This document shows, piece by piece, positions 46,085-54,756 of a stretch of DNA of 64,000 nt. The stretch spans positions 1-64,000 of the forward strand of contig CAADYZ010000018.1 of NCBI GenBank assembly GCA_900753405.1, given 5' to 3'. Under the pieces are notes generated by a model. The model saw only the letters and a list, made by a program, of their open reading frames with translations, searched no databases and was not told the DNA's origin. The translations under genes were made by a program, and so were the position numbers. This DNA comes from Campylobacteraceae bacterium. GTDB lineage: Bacteria > Campylobacterota > Campylobacteria > Campylobacterales > Campylobacteraceae. Numbering within the stretch: the stretch's first letter is position 1; every line of letters begins with the position of its first letter.

Positions 46085-46568
46085 TTTCACCTACACTTTT
46101 GCGTCAGCAAAAGTGCTTAAAATTCAAGGCAAAGCCTTGAATTTTCCCGCCGTTATTCGCAAAACCAAAAGTCTAAAATTGTCAAAATCAAATTTGATTT
46201 AACAAAGTGCCTAAAAATTTAAAAAATCGTAAAAACCAAATTTGGTTTTTACGCAACCATAGAAGCGTTGTCGGGGGTTAGGAGATTTAAAGGGGGATAA
46301 GGGGAGCGACTTCGCAATTCAAGCCCCCTTGTCCACCTTTGAAAAAAGAAACAAATCGCAAAGTCTCCGAAAATTTAAAACTGGAAAAGTCAAATTTGAG
46401 TAAAAAATTGCGGTTTTGCAAAAACCGAATTTGTTTTGCACATTCACAAAATTTTAAATTTGATTTTGACAATTTGGATTTTTGGTTTTGCAAGTGACGG
46501 AATGAAATTTTCAAAGCAACGCTTTGAAAATTTAGGCACTTTTGCTAATACAAAAGTGTAGGTAAAAT
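46085..46568. mobile_element. Structured non-coding repeat element, copy 1 (with both inverted ends)
   Basis: The two ends are long inverted repeats of about 90-110 bp. Left TTTCACCTACACTTTTGC through CGCAAAACCAAAAG matches the reverse complement of the right end (GGTTTTGCAAGTGACGG through AAAAGTGTAGGTAAAA). Each end holds small hairpins (AAAATTCAAGGC with GCCTTGAATTTT; CACTTTTGC with GCAAAAGTG). The centre has the perfect palindrome CGTAAAAACCAAA/TTTGGTTTTTACG, GCGTTGTCGGGGG, and a hairpin pairing 46289-46304 with 46325-46340. There is no open frame. It resembles a MITE or a REP-type structured element; mobility is inference. Confidence 0.75.
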
Positions 46569-46639
46569 ATTTTTCTTTACAATTTTAATCCTCATTTTAG
46601 GTTCAAATCCAAAGCTGGAAAGTTAAAATTTCACGCTGC

Positions 46640-46974
46640 GAATTTGTCAAAACCAAATTTTATTTTGCAAAACGCTCGAATTTGTTTAATCAATCGTAAA
46701 AACCAAATTTGGTTTTTACGCAACCTTGAAAGCGTGGTCGGGGGATTGGGATTAGAAGGCGGATTTGTGGGAGCGAGTTGCCATTCAAGTCTCATTGTCC
46801 CTCTTTGAAAAAAAGAAGTGAATCGTTAAATCTCAAAAAATTTAAAACTGCTAAAATCAAATTTGGTTTTGACAATTTTAGGCTTTGGTTTTTCAAATTT
46901 CGGAATGAAATTTTAAAAGCAACGCTTTGAAAATTTAGGCACTTTTGCCTTCGCAAAAGTGTAGGTGAAATATT
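46640..46974. mobile_element. Structured non-coding repeat element, copy 2 (left end lost)
   Basis: It shares with copy 1 the central palindrome (46695-46720), the AGCGTGGTCGGGGG block, the GGAGCGA loop text and the right end (AAATTTTAAAAGCAACGCTTTGAAAATTT, then GCACTTTTGC and GCAAAAGTGTAGGTGAAAT). The central hairpin is weakened by changes. No matching left end is recognisable. Confidence 0.7.
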
Positions 46975-47135
46975 TTTTTACAATCGCATAGCGAGTTTTT
47001 GAATTTAAATCAGGCGAATCATATCGCGCGGCTGTGTTTGTGGCGGCAAACGCGCAGGTAAAGCATTTTTTTACAATCGCAAGGTAGATTTGTTGCCAAA
47101 AACTTGTAGGTGAAAACATTTTTTACATTTTTCAT
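46961..47135. repeat. Three degenerate units at the edge of element copy 2
   Basis: GTAGGTGAAATATTTTTTTA (46961), GCAGGTAAAGCATTTTTTTA (47054) and GTAGGTGAAAACATTTTTTA (47106) repeat the outer end of the structured element. The first two continue with CAATCGCA. These look like nested or partial element ends. No gene lies from here to 47488. Confidence 0.6.
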
Positions 47136-47488
47136 CCTAATTTTTAGTTAAAACACAAAGTTGAGAGTCAAAATTTTCAAGTAGTAAAATTGCAAAAACC
47201 AAATTTGAAATTCGCAAATTTGAAATTCCAACAAAACTTTGAAATTCAGCCCTCTTTCCGTCTGCAAAACGCAGGCAAAAAACGCTCCACACAAAACATC
47301 CAACGCTTAAACGCAAAGCGTCAAAATCAAATTTGACCGCTACCGCCACTTAGAGGATTAAAACAATCCTAATTTCTCTCAAAACGCCTTTTTTAAAGAA
47401 ATTTTTTAGCAAATCTCACTAAAATATCGCTGCAAATTCAGCCGGTTTGATCCATCGACGGTTTGCCACACTAACTTAAAGGACGCTT
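47136..47488. other. Gap before the DAACS symporter
   Basis: No gene is seen. Two iterated-motif copies occur (around 47188-47205 and 47320-47336). A promoter for the symporter is expected in the A/T-rich stretch 47390-47430 (for example TAAAATATC), but none is certain. Confidence 0.45.
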
Positions 47489-48661
47489 ATGAAGCGAGAT
47501 TTTCTCTTGGTTAAGATCCTCTTAGCCGTTGTTTTTGGCATTAGTTTAGGGCTGTTTTTACGCAGTGGTGAGCACTCGGTTTTGCTGCAAGCAACCCTTA
47601 GCGTGAAATACATCCTCGGGCAGGTCATTTTCTTCGCAGTTCCGCTGGTGATCATCGCCTTTGTCACACCCGCGATCACCCAAATTCGCTCAAACGCAGG
47701 ACAGATGACAACTGCCGCGATCCTCATCGCCTACCTCTCGTCGCTTGGAGCGGCGTTGCTTGCAATGCTCGCTGGCTACGCACTCATCCCGCATCTTGAC
47801 ATCAGCCGCGACATCTCCTCTTTGCTGCCGTTGCCAGAGTTGATCTTCAAGCTTGACATCGCGCCGATGTTTTCGGTCATCTCTTCGCTTGTCTTTTCGA
47901 TCTGCTTCGGACTTGCCATAGTCGCGACAAAGTCGGTGACACTGCAACGCATTTTTGACGAGACGCACGCGGTGATGCTCACCCTCATCAAACGCCTCAT
48001 CATCCCGATTTTGCCATTTTTCATCCTCACAACCTTCGCCCAACTTGCTTACACAGGACTGATCACAAAGCAGCTGCCTGCGTTCGTGCAGATGGTTTTG
48101 ATCGTGCTTGTCGGGCATTTCATTTGGCTTTTCGTGCTTTACGCGCTCGGCGGGTTGATCGCGCGTAAAAATCCGCTTCGCCTGCTTCGCTTCTACGCCC
48201 CAGCGTATTTCACCGCCGTTGGGACGATGAGTTCGGCGGCTACGATGTCGGTTGCGCTTGAATGTGCCAGCAAAAGTGACGCCGTCCATCCGCAAATCGT
48301 GCGTTTTGCCATCCCGCTTGGCTCGACAATTCACCTTTGCGGTTCGGTTTTGACGGAGACTTTTTTCGTGATGGGTATCGCCTACATCCTCACGGGCGCG
48401 TTGCCACCACTTACGATGATGATCCCGTTCATCGTCTTGCTCGGCGTTTTTGCTGTTGGCGCGCCGGGAGTGCCGGGCGGGACTGTCGTCGCAAGCATCG
48501 GCATCATCGTCTCAATCCTTGGCTTTGACGCAACGGCGGTGGCGTTGGTGATGGCGATTTTTGCGGTGCAAGACAGCTTTGGCACAGCGTGCAATATTAC
48601 AGGAGACGGGGCAATCGCGTTGATGCTTGACGGAATTTACGCCAAAAAGCTAGACGCTTAG
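47489..48661 (+). CDS. Dicarboxylate/amino acid:cation symporter (DAACS family)
   Basis: This 390-residue inner-membrane transporter has the glutamate-transporter fold. It carries eight or so membrane helices and two re-entrant loops. The first loop is the serine-rich FTAVGTMSSAATMSVALE. The second is in GVPGGTVVASIG. The Na+/substrate motif region reads FAVQDSFGTACNITGDGA, in place of the classical NMDGTA-type text. Members take up glutamate, aspartate, serine or C4-dicarboxylates with Na+ or H+. The substrate is not decided. The start is ATG at 47489 after AAAGGACGCTT. It stands alone between repeat-rich gaps. Confidence 0.9.
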   Translation: MKRDFLLVKILLAVVFGISLGLFLRSGEHSVLLQATLSVKYILGQVIFFAVPLVIIAFVTPAITQIRSNAGQMTTAAILIAYLSSLGAALLAMLAGYALIPHLDISRDISSLLPLPELIFKLDIAPMFSVISSLVFSICFGLAIVATKSVTLQRIFDETHAVMLTLIKRLIIPILPFFILTTFAQLAYTGLITKQLPAFVQMVLIVLVGHFIWLFVLYALGGLIARKNPLRLLRFYAPAYFTAVGTMSSAATMSVALECASKSDAVHPQIVRFAIPLGSTIHLCGSVLTETFFVMGIAYILTGALPPLTMMIPFIVLLGVFAVGAPGVPGGTVVASIGIIVSILGFDATAVALVMAIFAVQDSFGTACNITGDGAIALMLDGIYAKKLDA

Positions 48662-48694
48662 CGCGGTAGCTTGCTTTGCGGCAAGCCTGCAAAC

Positions 48695-48737
48695 CAAATT
48701 CGGTTTTGACATTGTTTAACCATCAAAACCGAATTTG
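48695..48737 (+). terminator. Hairpin of inverted iterated motifs after the symporter
   Basis: CAAATTCGGTTTTGA (48695-48709) pairs perfectly with TCAAAACCGAATTTG (48723-48737) over 15 bp. It starts 33 nt past the symporter stop. No T-run follows immediately, so termination efficiency is unclear. Confidence 0.6.
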
Positions 48738-48889
48738 CCTCTGCTTTTAACTAACGCTTTGAAAATGTTAAAACCAATTTTTTCTTACTTTCGACCGACT
48801 TTTCGCACCAGCCACCAAAACCAAATTCGCCCACATCTCACGGCAACACTTTGAAAATTTGCTGCCGAAACTAAAAACTAAAAGCCTAA

Positions 48890-49224
48890 ATTGTCAAAAC
48901 CAAATTTGGTTTTTGCAAAATCATTAAAAAAATCGTAAAAGCCAAATTTGGCTTTTACGCAACCTTGAAAGCGTTGTCGGGGGATTGGGGGATAAAAAGG
49001 CGGATTTGCGGGAGCGACTTCGCAATTCAAGCCCCGCAAGTCCGCCTTTGAAGAAAAAACAAATTTTCAAATCTAAAAAACTTAAACTGCAAAAAACAAA
49101 TTTGGTTTTAACATTTATGGAGTTTCTAATTTGGTTTGAACATTTTTAGATTTTTGGTTTTGCGAGTGACGGTGTGAAATTTCAAGGCAAGCCTTGAAAT
49201 TTAGGTGCTTTTGCAACAGCAAAC
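48890..49224. mobile_element. Structured non-coding repeat element, copy 3
   Basis: It contains the palindrome CGTAAAAGCCAAA/TTTGGCTTTTACG (48937-48962), which differs from copy 1 by a paired change. The GCGTTGTCGGGGGATTGGGG block follows. The best-preserved hairpin pairs 48996-49012 (AAAGGCGGATTTGCGGG) with 49033-49049, 17 pairs including one G-T. Its loop GAGCGACTTCGCAATTCAAG equals that of copy 1. The right end is AAATTTCAAGGC-AA-GCCTTGAAATTT, again a paired change. The outermost left end is not recognisable. The region 48738-48889 holds only scattered motif copies. Confidence 0.72.
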
Positions 49225-49262
49225 GAAACTAAATTTTTGGCGCAAATTTCGCCTCGCAACGC

Positions 49263-50330
49263 CTACAAACTAGCCAAAAATACCCAAAACGAAGACATCT
49301 CACACCTCACACCTTCGCTCTCAAACTCGCCCTCGCCAAAGTTACTAACGACAACCACGCGACTTAGGTCAAGTTTTTTGAAATGCGCTAGGTTTTTCTT
49401 AAACCACAGCCTCACAAAACCCTCGTCCAAAAACGGCTCAACCTTCACGGCGATCTTCTCTTGCGGGATGAAAAAGTCCAGCTCCTTTGTGAAAAAAACC
49501 TCATCAAAGCCGACCAGCTCGCAAAAAAGCATATTTTTGATCAAACTTTTTGGGTTTTTGTGCAAACTTAGGGCGTTTTTTAGCGCAAAATTGTAAAAAT
49601 ACGGCTTTGCCTTGCCGCCCTCAAAGCTTGGAAGCAGGGCTAAAAGGTAGTTTGTTTGCGCCTTTTGAAGCGTAGCATACACAAAACTTTTTGAGATCTT
49701 CGCACGGCTTTTTAGCTCCTCGTAAATTTGGTAAGCATTCAGCGTTGCGTCAATCTGCGTTGCCAAAAGTTGCAAAACGCTTAGCTCGTTTGGGCTGAAA
49801 TTTGCGCGCAACAGCTCTTGCAGTGAAGCGGTTTTGGCGAGGTCTAAAAGGGCGAAATTTGGCAAATTTCCGCGTTTCATAAACTGCGTGAAAAGCGTTT
49901 TTGCGTCGTAATTTTTCGCAAAAAAGGCGATGAACTCTTCATAGTCAAGCCCAAAAAGCTCAACGCTCTCAAAGCCTTGAAGCCCAGCTTGCCTCTCTTG
50001 GGTGATTACGACTAAGTTTTGGCAAGGAAGTTGTTGCAAAAGCGGCTCGTTTTCCTCCACGCCTGCCACGCCGTCAAGACAAACGGCGTCAAACTTTGAG
50101 AGTTTGACAAACTCGACTGCCTTTTTTAAGCTCACGCCTTCGTTGCGGATGTCGTTGAAGTTGAAGTAAAATGGCGCGTCAAAACGGCTCAAAAACTGCT
50201 TTGCAAGCGTGGTTTTGCCGACTTTTGTGCCGCCTTTTAAGAGAGTTTTACCCTCGCAAAGTGAGATTTTGCGGTCTAAAAAGTTGCCATTTTTCTCAAA
50301 ATTTTCGCCCCAAAACTCTAACTTCTTCAC
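49263..50330 (-). CDS. P-loop ATPase of the AAA/DUF4143-like type
   Basis: This is a 355-residue cytosolic ATP-binding protein. Walker A is LLKGGTKVGKTTLAKQFL near residue 33. A Walker B-like strand is FDAVCLDGVAG. A sensor-like LVVITQE follows. The C-terminal half (ELSVLQLLATQIDATLNAYQIYEELKSRAKISKSFVYATLQ) reads as a winged-helix-like segment and a nuclease-like tail as in archaeal-type ATPases with DUF4143. The function is unknown. The start is GTG at 50330 after AAGGA. It follows rnhB by 9 nt and is the last gene of the minus-strand run. Its 3' end adjoins element copy 3. Confidence 0.75.
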   Translation of the reverse strand: MKKLEFWGENFEKNGNFLDRKISLCEGKTLLKGGTKVGKTTLAKQFLSRFDAPFYFNFNDIRNEGVSLKKAVEFVKLSKFDAVCLDGVAGVEENEPLLQQLPCQNLVVITQERQAGLQGFESVELFGLDYEEFIAFFAKNYDAKTLFTQFMKRGNLPNFALLDLAKTASLQELLRANFSPNELSVLQLLATQIDATLNAYQIYEELKSRAKISKSFVYATLQKAQTNYLLALLPSFEGGKAKPYFYNFALKNALSLHKNPKSLIKNMLFCELVGFDEVFFTKELDFFIPQEKIAVKVEPFLDEGFVRLWFKKNLAHFKKLDLSRVVVVSNFGEGEFESEGVRCEMSSFWVFLASL

Positions 50331-50339
50331 GCTAAATCC

Positions 50340-50933
50340 TTAAAAAAGTCTTGCTTCGTAGATGTTTTTGCAAAAGCTAAGCCGCGTGATCGGCGTTGGC
50401 GGATTGTAGTGCAAAAATTCTAAATGTTGCTTTGTTGCGTAGCCTTTGTGGATCTCGTAACCGACATTTTCAAAAACACGCGCAAACCGCGTCATCTGCG
50501 CGTCTCGTGCCACTTTTGCGAGGATGCTTGCTGCGCTTACTTGCGGGATTTGCGCGTCTGCTTTGACAAGCGTTTGCACGCCCGTGTGGTAGTTGCAGTT
50601 GCCGTCAAAAATGAGCGTTTTTGTGCGAAATTTGTGTTTAAAAACCTCCAAACCTCGCCGCAAACACTCGCTGAGTCCGACTTGGTCGATGAGGCGGTTG
50701 TTAAAAAAGACAAGGAGATGCTCCACAAGCCCAGCTTTTGAGGCGTCAAGCAGCAGCGAATTTAGCCTCTCTCTTGCGGCGGCAGTGAGCTGTTTTGAGT
50801 CATTTAAGCCCAAATTTTGCCACTCAAAACCCTCGTTAAACACGCATCCGCACATCACCAACTCACCAGCAAGCGCACCTCTGCCTGCTTCGTCTATGCC
50901 GCAAATGTTAAAATCAAATTTGATCTGCGCCAT
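50340..50933 (-). CDS. rnhB: Ribonuclease HII
   Basis: This 197-residue endonuclease cuts the RNA strand of RNA-DNA hybrids and single ribonucleotides in DNA. The catalytic acidic set starts at CGIDEAGRGALAGELV (Asp14, Glu15). LIFDGNCNY and ASILAKVARDAQM are conserved. KGYATKQHLEFL closes the fold. The start ATG 50933 opens a frame in which residues QIKFDFN are encoded by a copy of the iterated palindrome (ATCAAATTTGATTTTAAC). It overlaps the DUF475 gene by 20 nt, so translation is probably coupled. Confidence 0.95.
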   Translation of the reverse strand: MAQIKFDFNICGIDEAGRGALAGELVMCGCVFNEGFEWQNLGLNDSKQLTAAARERLNSLLLDASKAGLVEHLLVFFNNRLIDQVGLSECLRRGLEVFKHKFRTKTLIFDGNCNYHTGVQTLVKADAQIPQVSAASILAKVARDAQMTRFARVFENVGYEIHKGYATKQHLEFLHYNPPTPITRLSFCKNIYEARLF

Positions 50934-51960
50934 TTTCGCTCTCTTTGGCGACTTTTTCGTGCGTTTTTTGGCTGTAAATCGAGTGCAAAAACGCCGCTAA
51001 AATCAGCCCAAAACCGATCGTCCCAGTTAGCATTTCGCTGATGTGGAAGTGGATTTTTAGCAGCATTATCCCGCCTAAAATTAAAATCGCATAATGCGCG
51101 CCGTGCTCCAAAAAGCGGAATTTCGCAAGTGTTTTTTTCTCGACTAAGAAGATCGTCAAACTTCGCACAAACATCGCCCCAACGCCAAGTCCGATGGCGA
51201 TGATGAAGATGTCGCCAGTGAGTGCGAACGCGCCGATGACGCCGTCAAAGCTGAAACTTGCGTCCAAAACTTCGAGATACAAAAAGCCCGCCAAGCCGTT
51301 TGTGGCGACCTTTTGCGTGGCGTTGCTGTGGTTTGCTTGCGCAAGAGCGGGCGAGAAGATGTCGCTAAAAAGGCTGATGAGTGAGTGCAGGGCAAGCGCG
51401 GCAAAATAGCTCATCGCAAGGCTGACATCCTGCGTTAGCCACACGACGCAAAGTCCGATGAGAGTCGCGCACAAAAGGGCGATGTTTTTGCTGCGTTTTA
51501 GGGCATTCACAAGCGGGTTGCTTTCAAAAAATTTCACCCAAACCACGCTTCTTACCTCAAAAAACCACTCGAAAAAGACCATCACCAAAAACGCGCCGCC
51601 AAAGACGAAAATCTGCCTCTCGCACGACTTTAAAAGGGCGTGGTATTCTTGCGGGTTTTTCACGGCTAGGAAAAACGCCTCGACAAAGCCAGCACCACTT
51701 GCAATGCCGACTATGAGCAGCGGAAAGACAAGCCGCATCCCAAAAACGGCGATCGGAATGCCGAAGATGATGAAGCGGCGTTGCCAAACTGGCGGCATCG
51801 TCTCTAAGACTTTTGCGTTGATGACGGCGTTGTCAAAACTCAAACTCACCTCCAAAAGTGCTAGCAAAAAGCAGATGTAAATCGCGCTGACGCCACCCAA
51901 GAAAAAGGCAGCTGCAAGCCCGATCGCGGTGATGATGAATGACGAGTAAAAGTATCTCAT
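50914..51960 (-). CDS. DUF475 (TerC-like) integral membrane protein
   Basis: This 348-residue polytopic protein has about nine hydrophobic segments. Two acidic, TerC-like motifs sit within the membrane: EVSLSFDNAVINAKVL in the first half and LEVLDASFSFDGVIGAFALT in the second. They suggest a metal-ion channel or exporter as in TerC. The substrate is unknown. ATG 51960 is chosen for the strong AAAGGAGG at 3 nt. The upstream in-frame codons at 51961-52008 (starting LQKPNLNK) are repeat-coded. It overlaps rnhB by 20 nt. A motif-built hairpin separates it from hisA. Confidence 0.85.
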   Translation of the reverse strand: MRYFYSSFIITAIGLAAAFFLGGVSAIYICFLLALLEVSLSFDNAVINAKVLETMPPVWQRRFIIFGIPIAVFGMRLVFPLLIVGIASGAGFVEAFFLAVKNPQEYHALLKSCERQIFVFGGAFLVMVFFEWFFEVRSVVWVKFFESNPLVNALKRSKNIALLCATLIGLCVVWLTQDVSLAMSYFAALALHSLISLFSDIFSPALAQANHSNATQKVATNGLAGFLYLEVLDASFSFDGVIGAFALTGDIFIIAIGLGVGAMFVRSLTIFLVEKKTLAKFRFLEHGAHYAILILGGIMLLKIHFHISEMLTGTIGFGLILAAFLHSIYSQKTHEKVAKESENGADQI

Positions 51961-51987
51961 TTGCCTCCTTTTAGGCGTTAGTTTATT

Positions 51988-52032
51988 CAAATTCGGTTTT
52001 TGCAACACGGCAATTTGTCAAAACCAAATTTG
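51988..52032 (-). terminator. Hairpin of inverted iterated motifs between hisA and DUF475
   Basis: CAAATTCGGTTTTTGCA (51988-52004) faces TGTCAAAACCAAATTTG (52016-52032). The stem of about 16 bp has a few mismatches. It lies 10 nt after the hisA stop and may act as an attenuator in the operon. Confidence 0.45.
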
Positions 52033-52042
52033 GTTTAAGCGG

Positions 52043-52762
52043 TTAAGAAAGGGCGATTTTAAACGCCTCTTTTAGGTCGATTTTTCCTTCGTAAAAGGCT
52101 TTTCCGACTATGACGCCAGCGATTTTGCGGCTGTTTTTAACCGCGATGATGTCATCTAGCGAGGCGACTCCGCCACTTGCGATCACCTCGACTCCTGTGG
52201 CTGCGGCGGCGATCTCTTCGGTGAATTTGAGGTTTAAGCCGCTAAGCGTGCCGTCTTGTGAGATGTCGGTGGCGATGATGGCTGCGACTCCGCAGTTTGC
52301 AAACTCTTTGGCAAGGTGGCTTGCTTCAACTTCGCTAACCTCCGCCCAACCTTGCGTGGCGACCTTGCCACCGAGTGCGTCAATGCCAACGGCTACGCAA
52401 AACTCTTCTGCCATCTGCTTTACGAATTCTGGATTTGTGAGCGCGACTGAGCCTAAAATGACGCGGTTTGCTCCTGCGTTGAGGTAATGTTTTGCGACTT
52501 CGCGCGAGCGAATTCCGCCGCCGATTTCGACTTTGAGTGAAGTGCGGGAGATGATCTTTTCGATGACGCTAAAATTTCGCGCCTCGCCCGCAAACGCTCC
52601 GTCAAGATCGACTATGTGAAGCCACTTCGCACCCAAATCCTCAAACTGCTTTGCTAACTCCCAAGGAGCGTGAGAGTAGATTTTCGCGCTACTCATCTGC
52701 CCCTTTAAAAGCCGCACCGCCTTGCCCTCTTTAAGGTCGATCGCTGGTAGGATATTCATCAT
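52043..52762 (-). CDS. hisA: Phosphoribosylformimino-5-aminoimidazole carboxamide ribotide isomerase
   Basis: This 239-residue TIM barrel opens the ribose ring of ProFAR in histidine synthesis. Family marks are ILPAIDLKEGKAVRLLKG (catalytic Asp9 or 10), VEIGGGIRS, GANRVILGS, IATDISQDGTLSGLN (second catalytic Asp) and VIASGGVASLDDI. The first ATG (52762) overlaps the stop of the HIT gene as ATGA; a second ATG follows at once. Other his genes are not adjacent; hisC is 32 kb away. It is the second gene of the HIT-hisA unit. Confidence 0.95.
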   Translation of the reverse strand: MMNILPAIDLKEGKAVRLLKGQMSSAKIYSHAPWELAKQFEDLGAKWLHIVDLDGAFAGEARNFSVIEKIISRTSLKVEIGGGIRSREVAKHYLNAGANRVILGSVALTNPEFVKQMAEEFCVAVGIDALGGKVATQGWAEVSEVEASHLAKEFANCGVAAIIATDISQDGTLSGLNLKFTEEIAAAATGVEVIASGGVASLDDIIAVKNSRKIAGVIVGKAFYEGKIDLKEAFKIALS

Positions 52763-53136
52763 TTTTCTCCAAATTCTGCGCTTAAACGCTCGCTCAAAAA
52801 ACGGCTAAATTCTGGCTTTTTCAGCTCTCTTTTTGCCCCTTCGCGCTGCTTTACACCCCACATCGACTCTGGAAAAAAGCTGTCGTCTTTAAAGCGGGCT
52901 TGGATGTGGATATGCACGCGCGGGCAGTAGTTCGCAAAGCTCGCCCAATTCACCTTCTCAGGCTTGTAAAACTCGATCATCGCCCTCTCGCACACAAGTG
53001 CTGCCCTAAACAGCCTCTCTCGCGTCTTCTCGCAAAGCTGGCTGATCTCTTTTGTCTCGTTGTTGGTAAAAATTTTCACCCACGCAATCTCGCTCTCTTC
53101 AAATTCCACGCGCAAAAACTCGTCAGTGTAAATCAC
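52759..53136 (-). CDS. HIT-like protein with HxHxQ motif
   Basis: This 125-residue protein has the histidine triad fold. The motif reads VHIHIQAR, with His75 and His77 kept and the third His replaced by Gln79. An HxHxQ form is typical of nucleotidyl transferase branches such as GalT rather than classical hydrolases. The N-terminal strand DEFLRVEFEESEIAWVKIFTN fits HIT proteins. The tail (WGVKQREGAKRELKKPEF) is basic. The substrate is unknown. The start is GTG at 53136, 4 nt after AAAGGAGG. It overlaps hisA by 4 nt and is divergent from ppx. Confidence 0.78.
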   Translation of the reverse strand: MIYTDEFLRVEFEESEIAWVKIFTNNETKEISQLCEKTRERLFRAALVCERAMIEFYKPEKVNWASFANYCPRVHIHIQARFKDDSFFPESMWGVKQREGAKRELKKPEFSRFLSERLSAEFGEK

Positions 53137-53208
53137 GCCGCCTCCTTTTGTAATTTTAAGGCGATTTTAGCTAATTTTGTTTAAACGAATGTTACAAAAA
53201 GGGCGAAA

Positions 53209-54276
53209 ATGCAAACGCAAAGTGTAATTGGGGTGGATTTAGGTTCAAACACGCTTAGAGTGTGTGAAATTCGGCTAGAAAACGGCGCAAAAGCTAGCGT
53301 GGTTAGGGAGTTTGAGCGTGTTGTCGGCTCGGCAAAGGGGATGAGTCAAAGCGGGCTTAGCAGCGAGGCGAAGGGGCGGATTTTGCGTGCTTTTGCTGAG
53401 GCTAGGGCGGAGTTTGACTTTACGAAAAGCTACCTTGCGGTGGCGACTGAGGCGTTTAGGCGCGCGGCTGACGGGGCGGAGTTTTTGGAGCAAATTGAGC
53501 GTGAAGTCGGCGTGAAAGTGCGGTTGATCGAGGTGCAAACGGAGGCGAAACTCAGCTTTTTAGGAGCGAGTTTTGGCGCGGGCGGTGGTTTTGGTTGCGG
53601 TTTTGGCGCGAGTTTGTCAAATTCGCAAACGCTCATCGACCTTGGCGGGGCTAGTACGGAGGTTTGTAGTTTAAAATGCGAGCAAAATACGGTGGATTTG
53701 GCTGCTTTGGCAAGGCAGGTTGAGGGGCTAAACGCGCACTCTTTTGGCTTTGGCATCATCCACTCAACGCAGAAGCTTTGCGCCCAATTTGGCGTCAAAT
53801 TTGACTCTTTTAGCCCGCTTTTGGCGGAGTTGGTGGCGTCAAAAAGGCAGTTTTTGAGCGAGTTTTTTAACCGCGTTACCTGTGAGGCAAGAGAGTTTTT
53901 AACCGCGCAAAAAGCAGGGCAGACCTTGCTTAACAGCGGCGTGCCAACAAGTGTTGCAAACCTCAAACTTGGCTTGTTTCACAACGAATATGACGCGCGC
54001 AAAGTTAGCGGAATGAGGCTTTTTGCGAGCGACTTTCACAAAGCGTTTCACACGCTGTTAAACGCTAGCGAAGAGGAGCGTGACCGCCTTGTCGGCAAAG
54101 CCCGCGGCGGACTTGTGGCGAGCGGGATTTTGCTTTTAGCAGGCGTCTTTGGCTGGGACATTCAAAACTTTTGCGCGCTCAAAGCGGACGAGTTTGGAGC
54201 GGACGAGTTTGTTGTGGTGGATTACGGCGTGAGGGAAGGGGCAGGGCTAAGCGTTGCGTTACAGCTTGGCGTTTAG
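53209..54276 (+). CDS. Ppx/GppA-family phosphatase
   Basis: This 355-residue sugar-kinase-fold phosphatase is expected to act on polyphosphate or pppGpp. The two phosphate-binding loops are VIGVDLGSNTLRVCEI and TLIDLGGASTEVC. SYLAVATEAFRRAADGAEFL and LIEVQTEAKLSFLGA are conserved. Between them a Gly/Phe-rich insertion (GAGGGFGCGFGASLSNSQ) includes a partial iterated-motif copy. Members of this length have only the catalytic two-domain part and lack the long C-terminal HD region. The start is ATG at 53209 after AAAGGGCG. A gap of about 575 bp follows. Confidence 0.87.
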   Translation: MQTQSVIGVDLGSNTLRVCEIRLENGAKASVVREFERVVGSAKGMSQSGLSSEAKGRILRAFAEARAEFDFTKSYLAVATEAFRRAADGAEFLEQIEREVGVKVRLIEVQTEAKLSFLGASFGAGGGFGCGFGASLSNSQTLIDLGGASTEVCSLKCEQNTVDLAALARQVEGLNAHSFGFGIIHSTQKLCAQFGVKFDSFSPLLAELVASKRQFLSEFFNRVTCEAREFLTAQKAGQTLLNSGVPTSVANLKLGLFHNEYDARKVSGMRLFASDFHKAFHTLLNASEEERDRLVGKARGGLVASGILLLAGVFGWDIQNFCALKADEFGADEFVVVDYGVREGAGLSVALQLGV

Positions 54277-54705
54277 GTTTTTTTTGGTGCTTTGACTCGG
54301 TCGTTTGTTGTTTGGCTTGGCTTGATTGGCGTGTTTGGTTTTGCTTTGGCGTCTTGACTTGAAAGTAACTTGGTGCGGGCGGCGTTAAAGCGCAAAAATT
54401 TCAAACGGAGGTGGCAAACGCTAAATCAAATTTGGTTTTGACAAATTCGTTTTTTTGGCGTTGCGACTGCTAGATTTTCCTTGAAGCAAACTGCATTTAA
54501 CAGCTTTTTAATCACAACGGCGAGAGCAAATTATCAAACTCAAATTTGGTTTTGACAATTTAGCTTGTTGCGCGAAAAACTCGGCTTTTCTTGGCGTTTG
54601 TTTAAAAAGTCGTGGCGAAGTTTGAAATTCGTCTTGCAGACTTTAATTCATTTTACATTTTAACAATTAAAATCAAAATCATCTTTAAAATCAGTATTTA
54701 AAATT

Positions 54706-54729
54706 AACATTATGATAATCATTATTTAA
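54706..54729. promoter_or_regulatory. Fur-box-like inverted repeat
   Basis: The site AACATTATGATAATCATTAT closely resembles the classical GATAATGATAATCATTATC-type Fur consensus in its central TATGATAATCATTAT. It lies about 28 bp upstream of the -10 element of the operon and would overlap the -35 region. Control by Fur or a Fur-family metal sensor is inferred. Confidence 0.65.
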
Positions 54730-54756
54730 ATTCAGCTTACTTTTAATTTAGATTGT

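Noticed and set aside
46260..46345. tRNA-like or rRNA-like gene in the G-rich part of the structured element
   Set aside because: The hairpin has no cloverleaf, anticodon arm or T-loop consensus, and the sequence recurs with mutations as part of a repeat.
47690..48334. 214-codon minus-strand open frame opposite the symporter
   Set aside because: It is a shadow of a clear membrane-transporter gene; its product is Arg/Asp-rich with no family marks.
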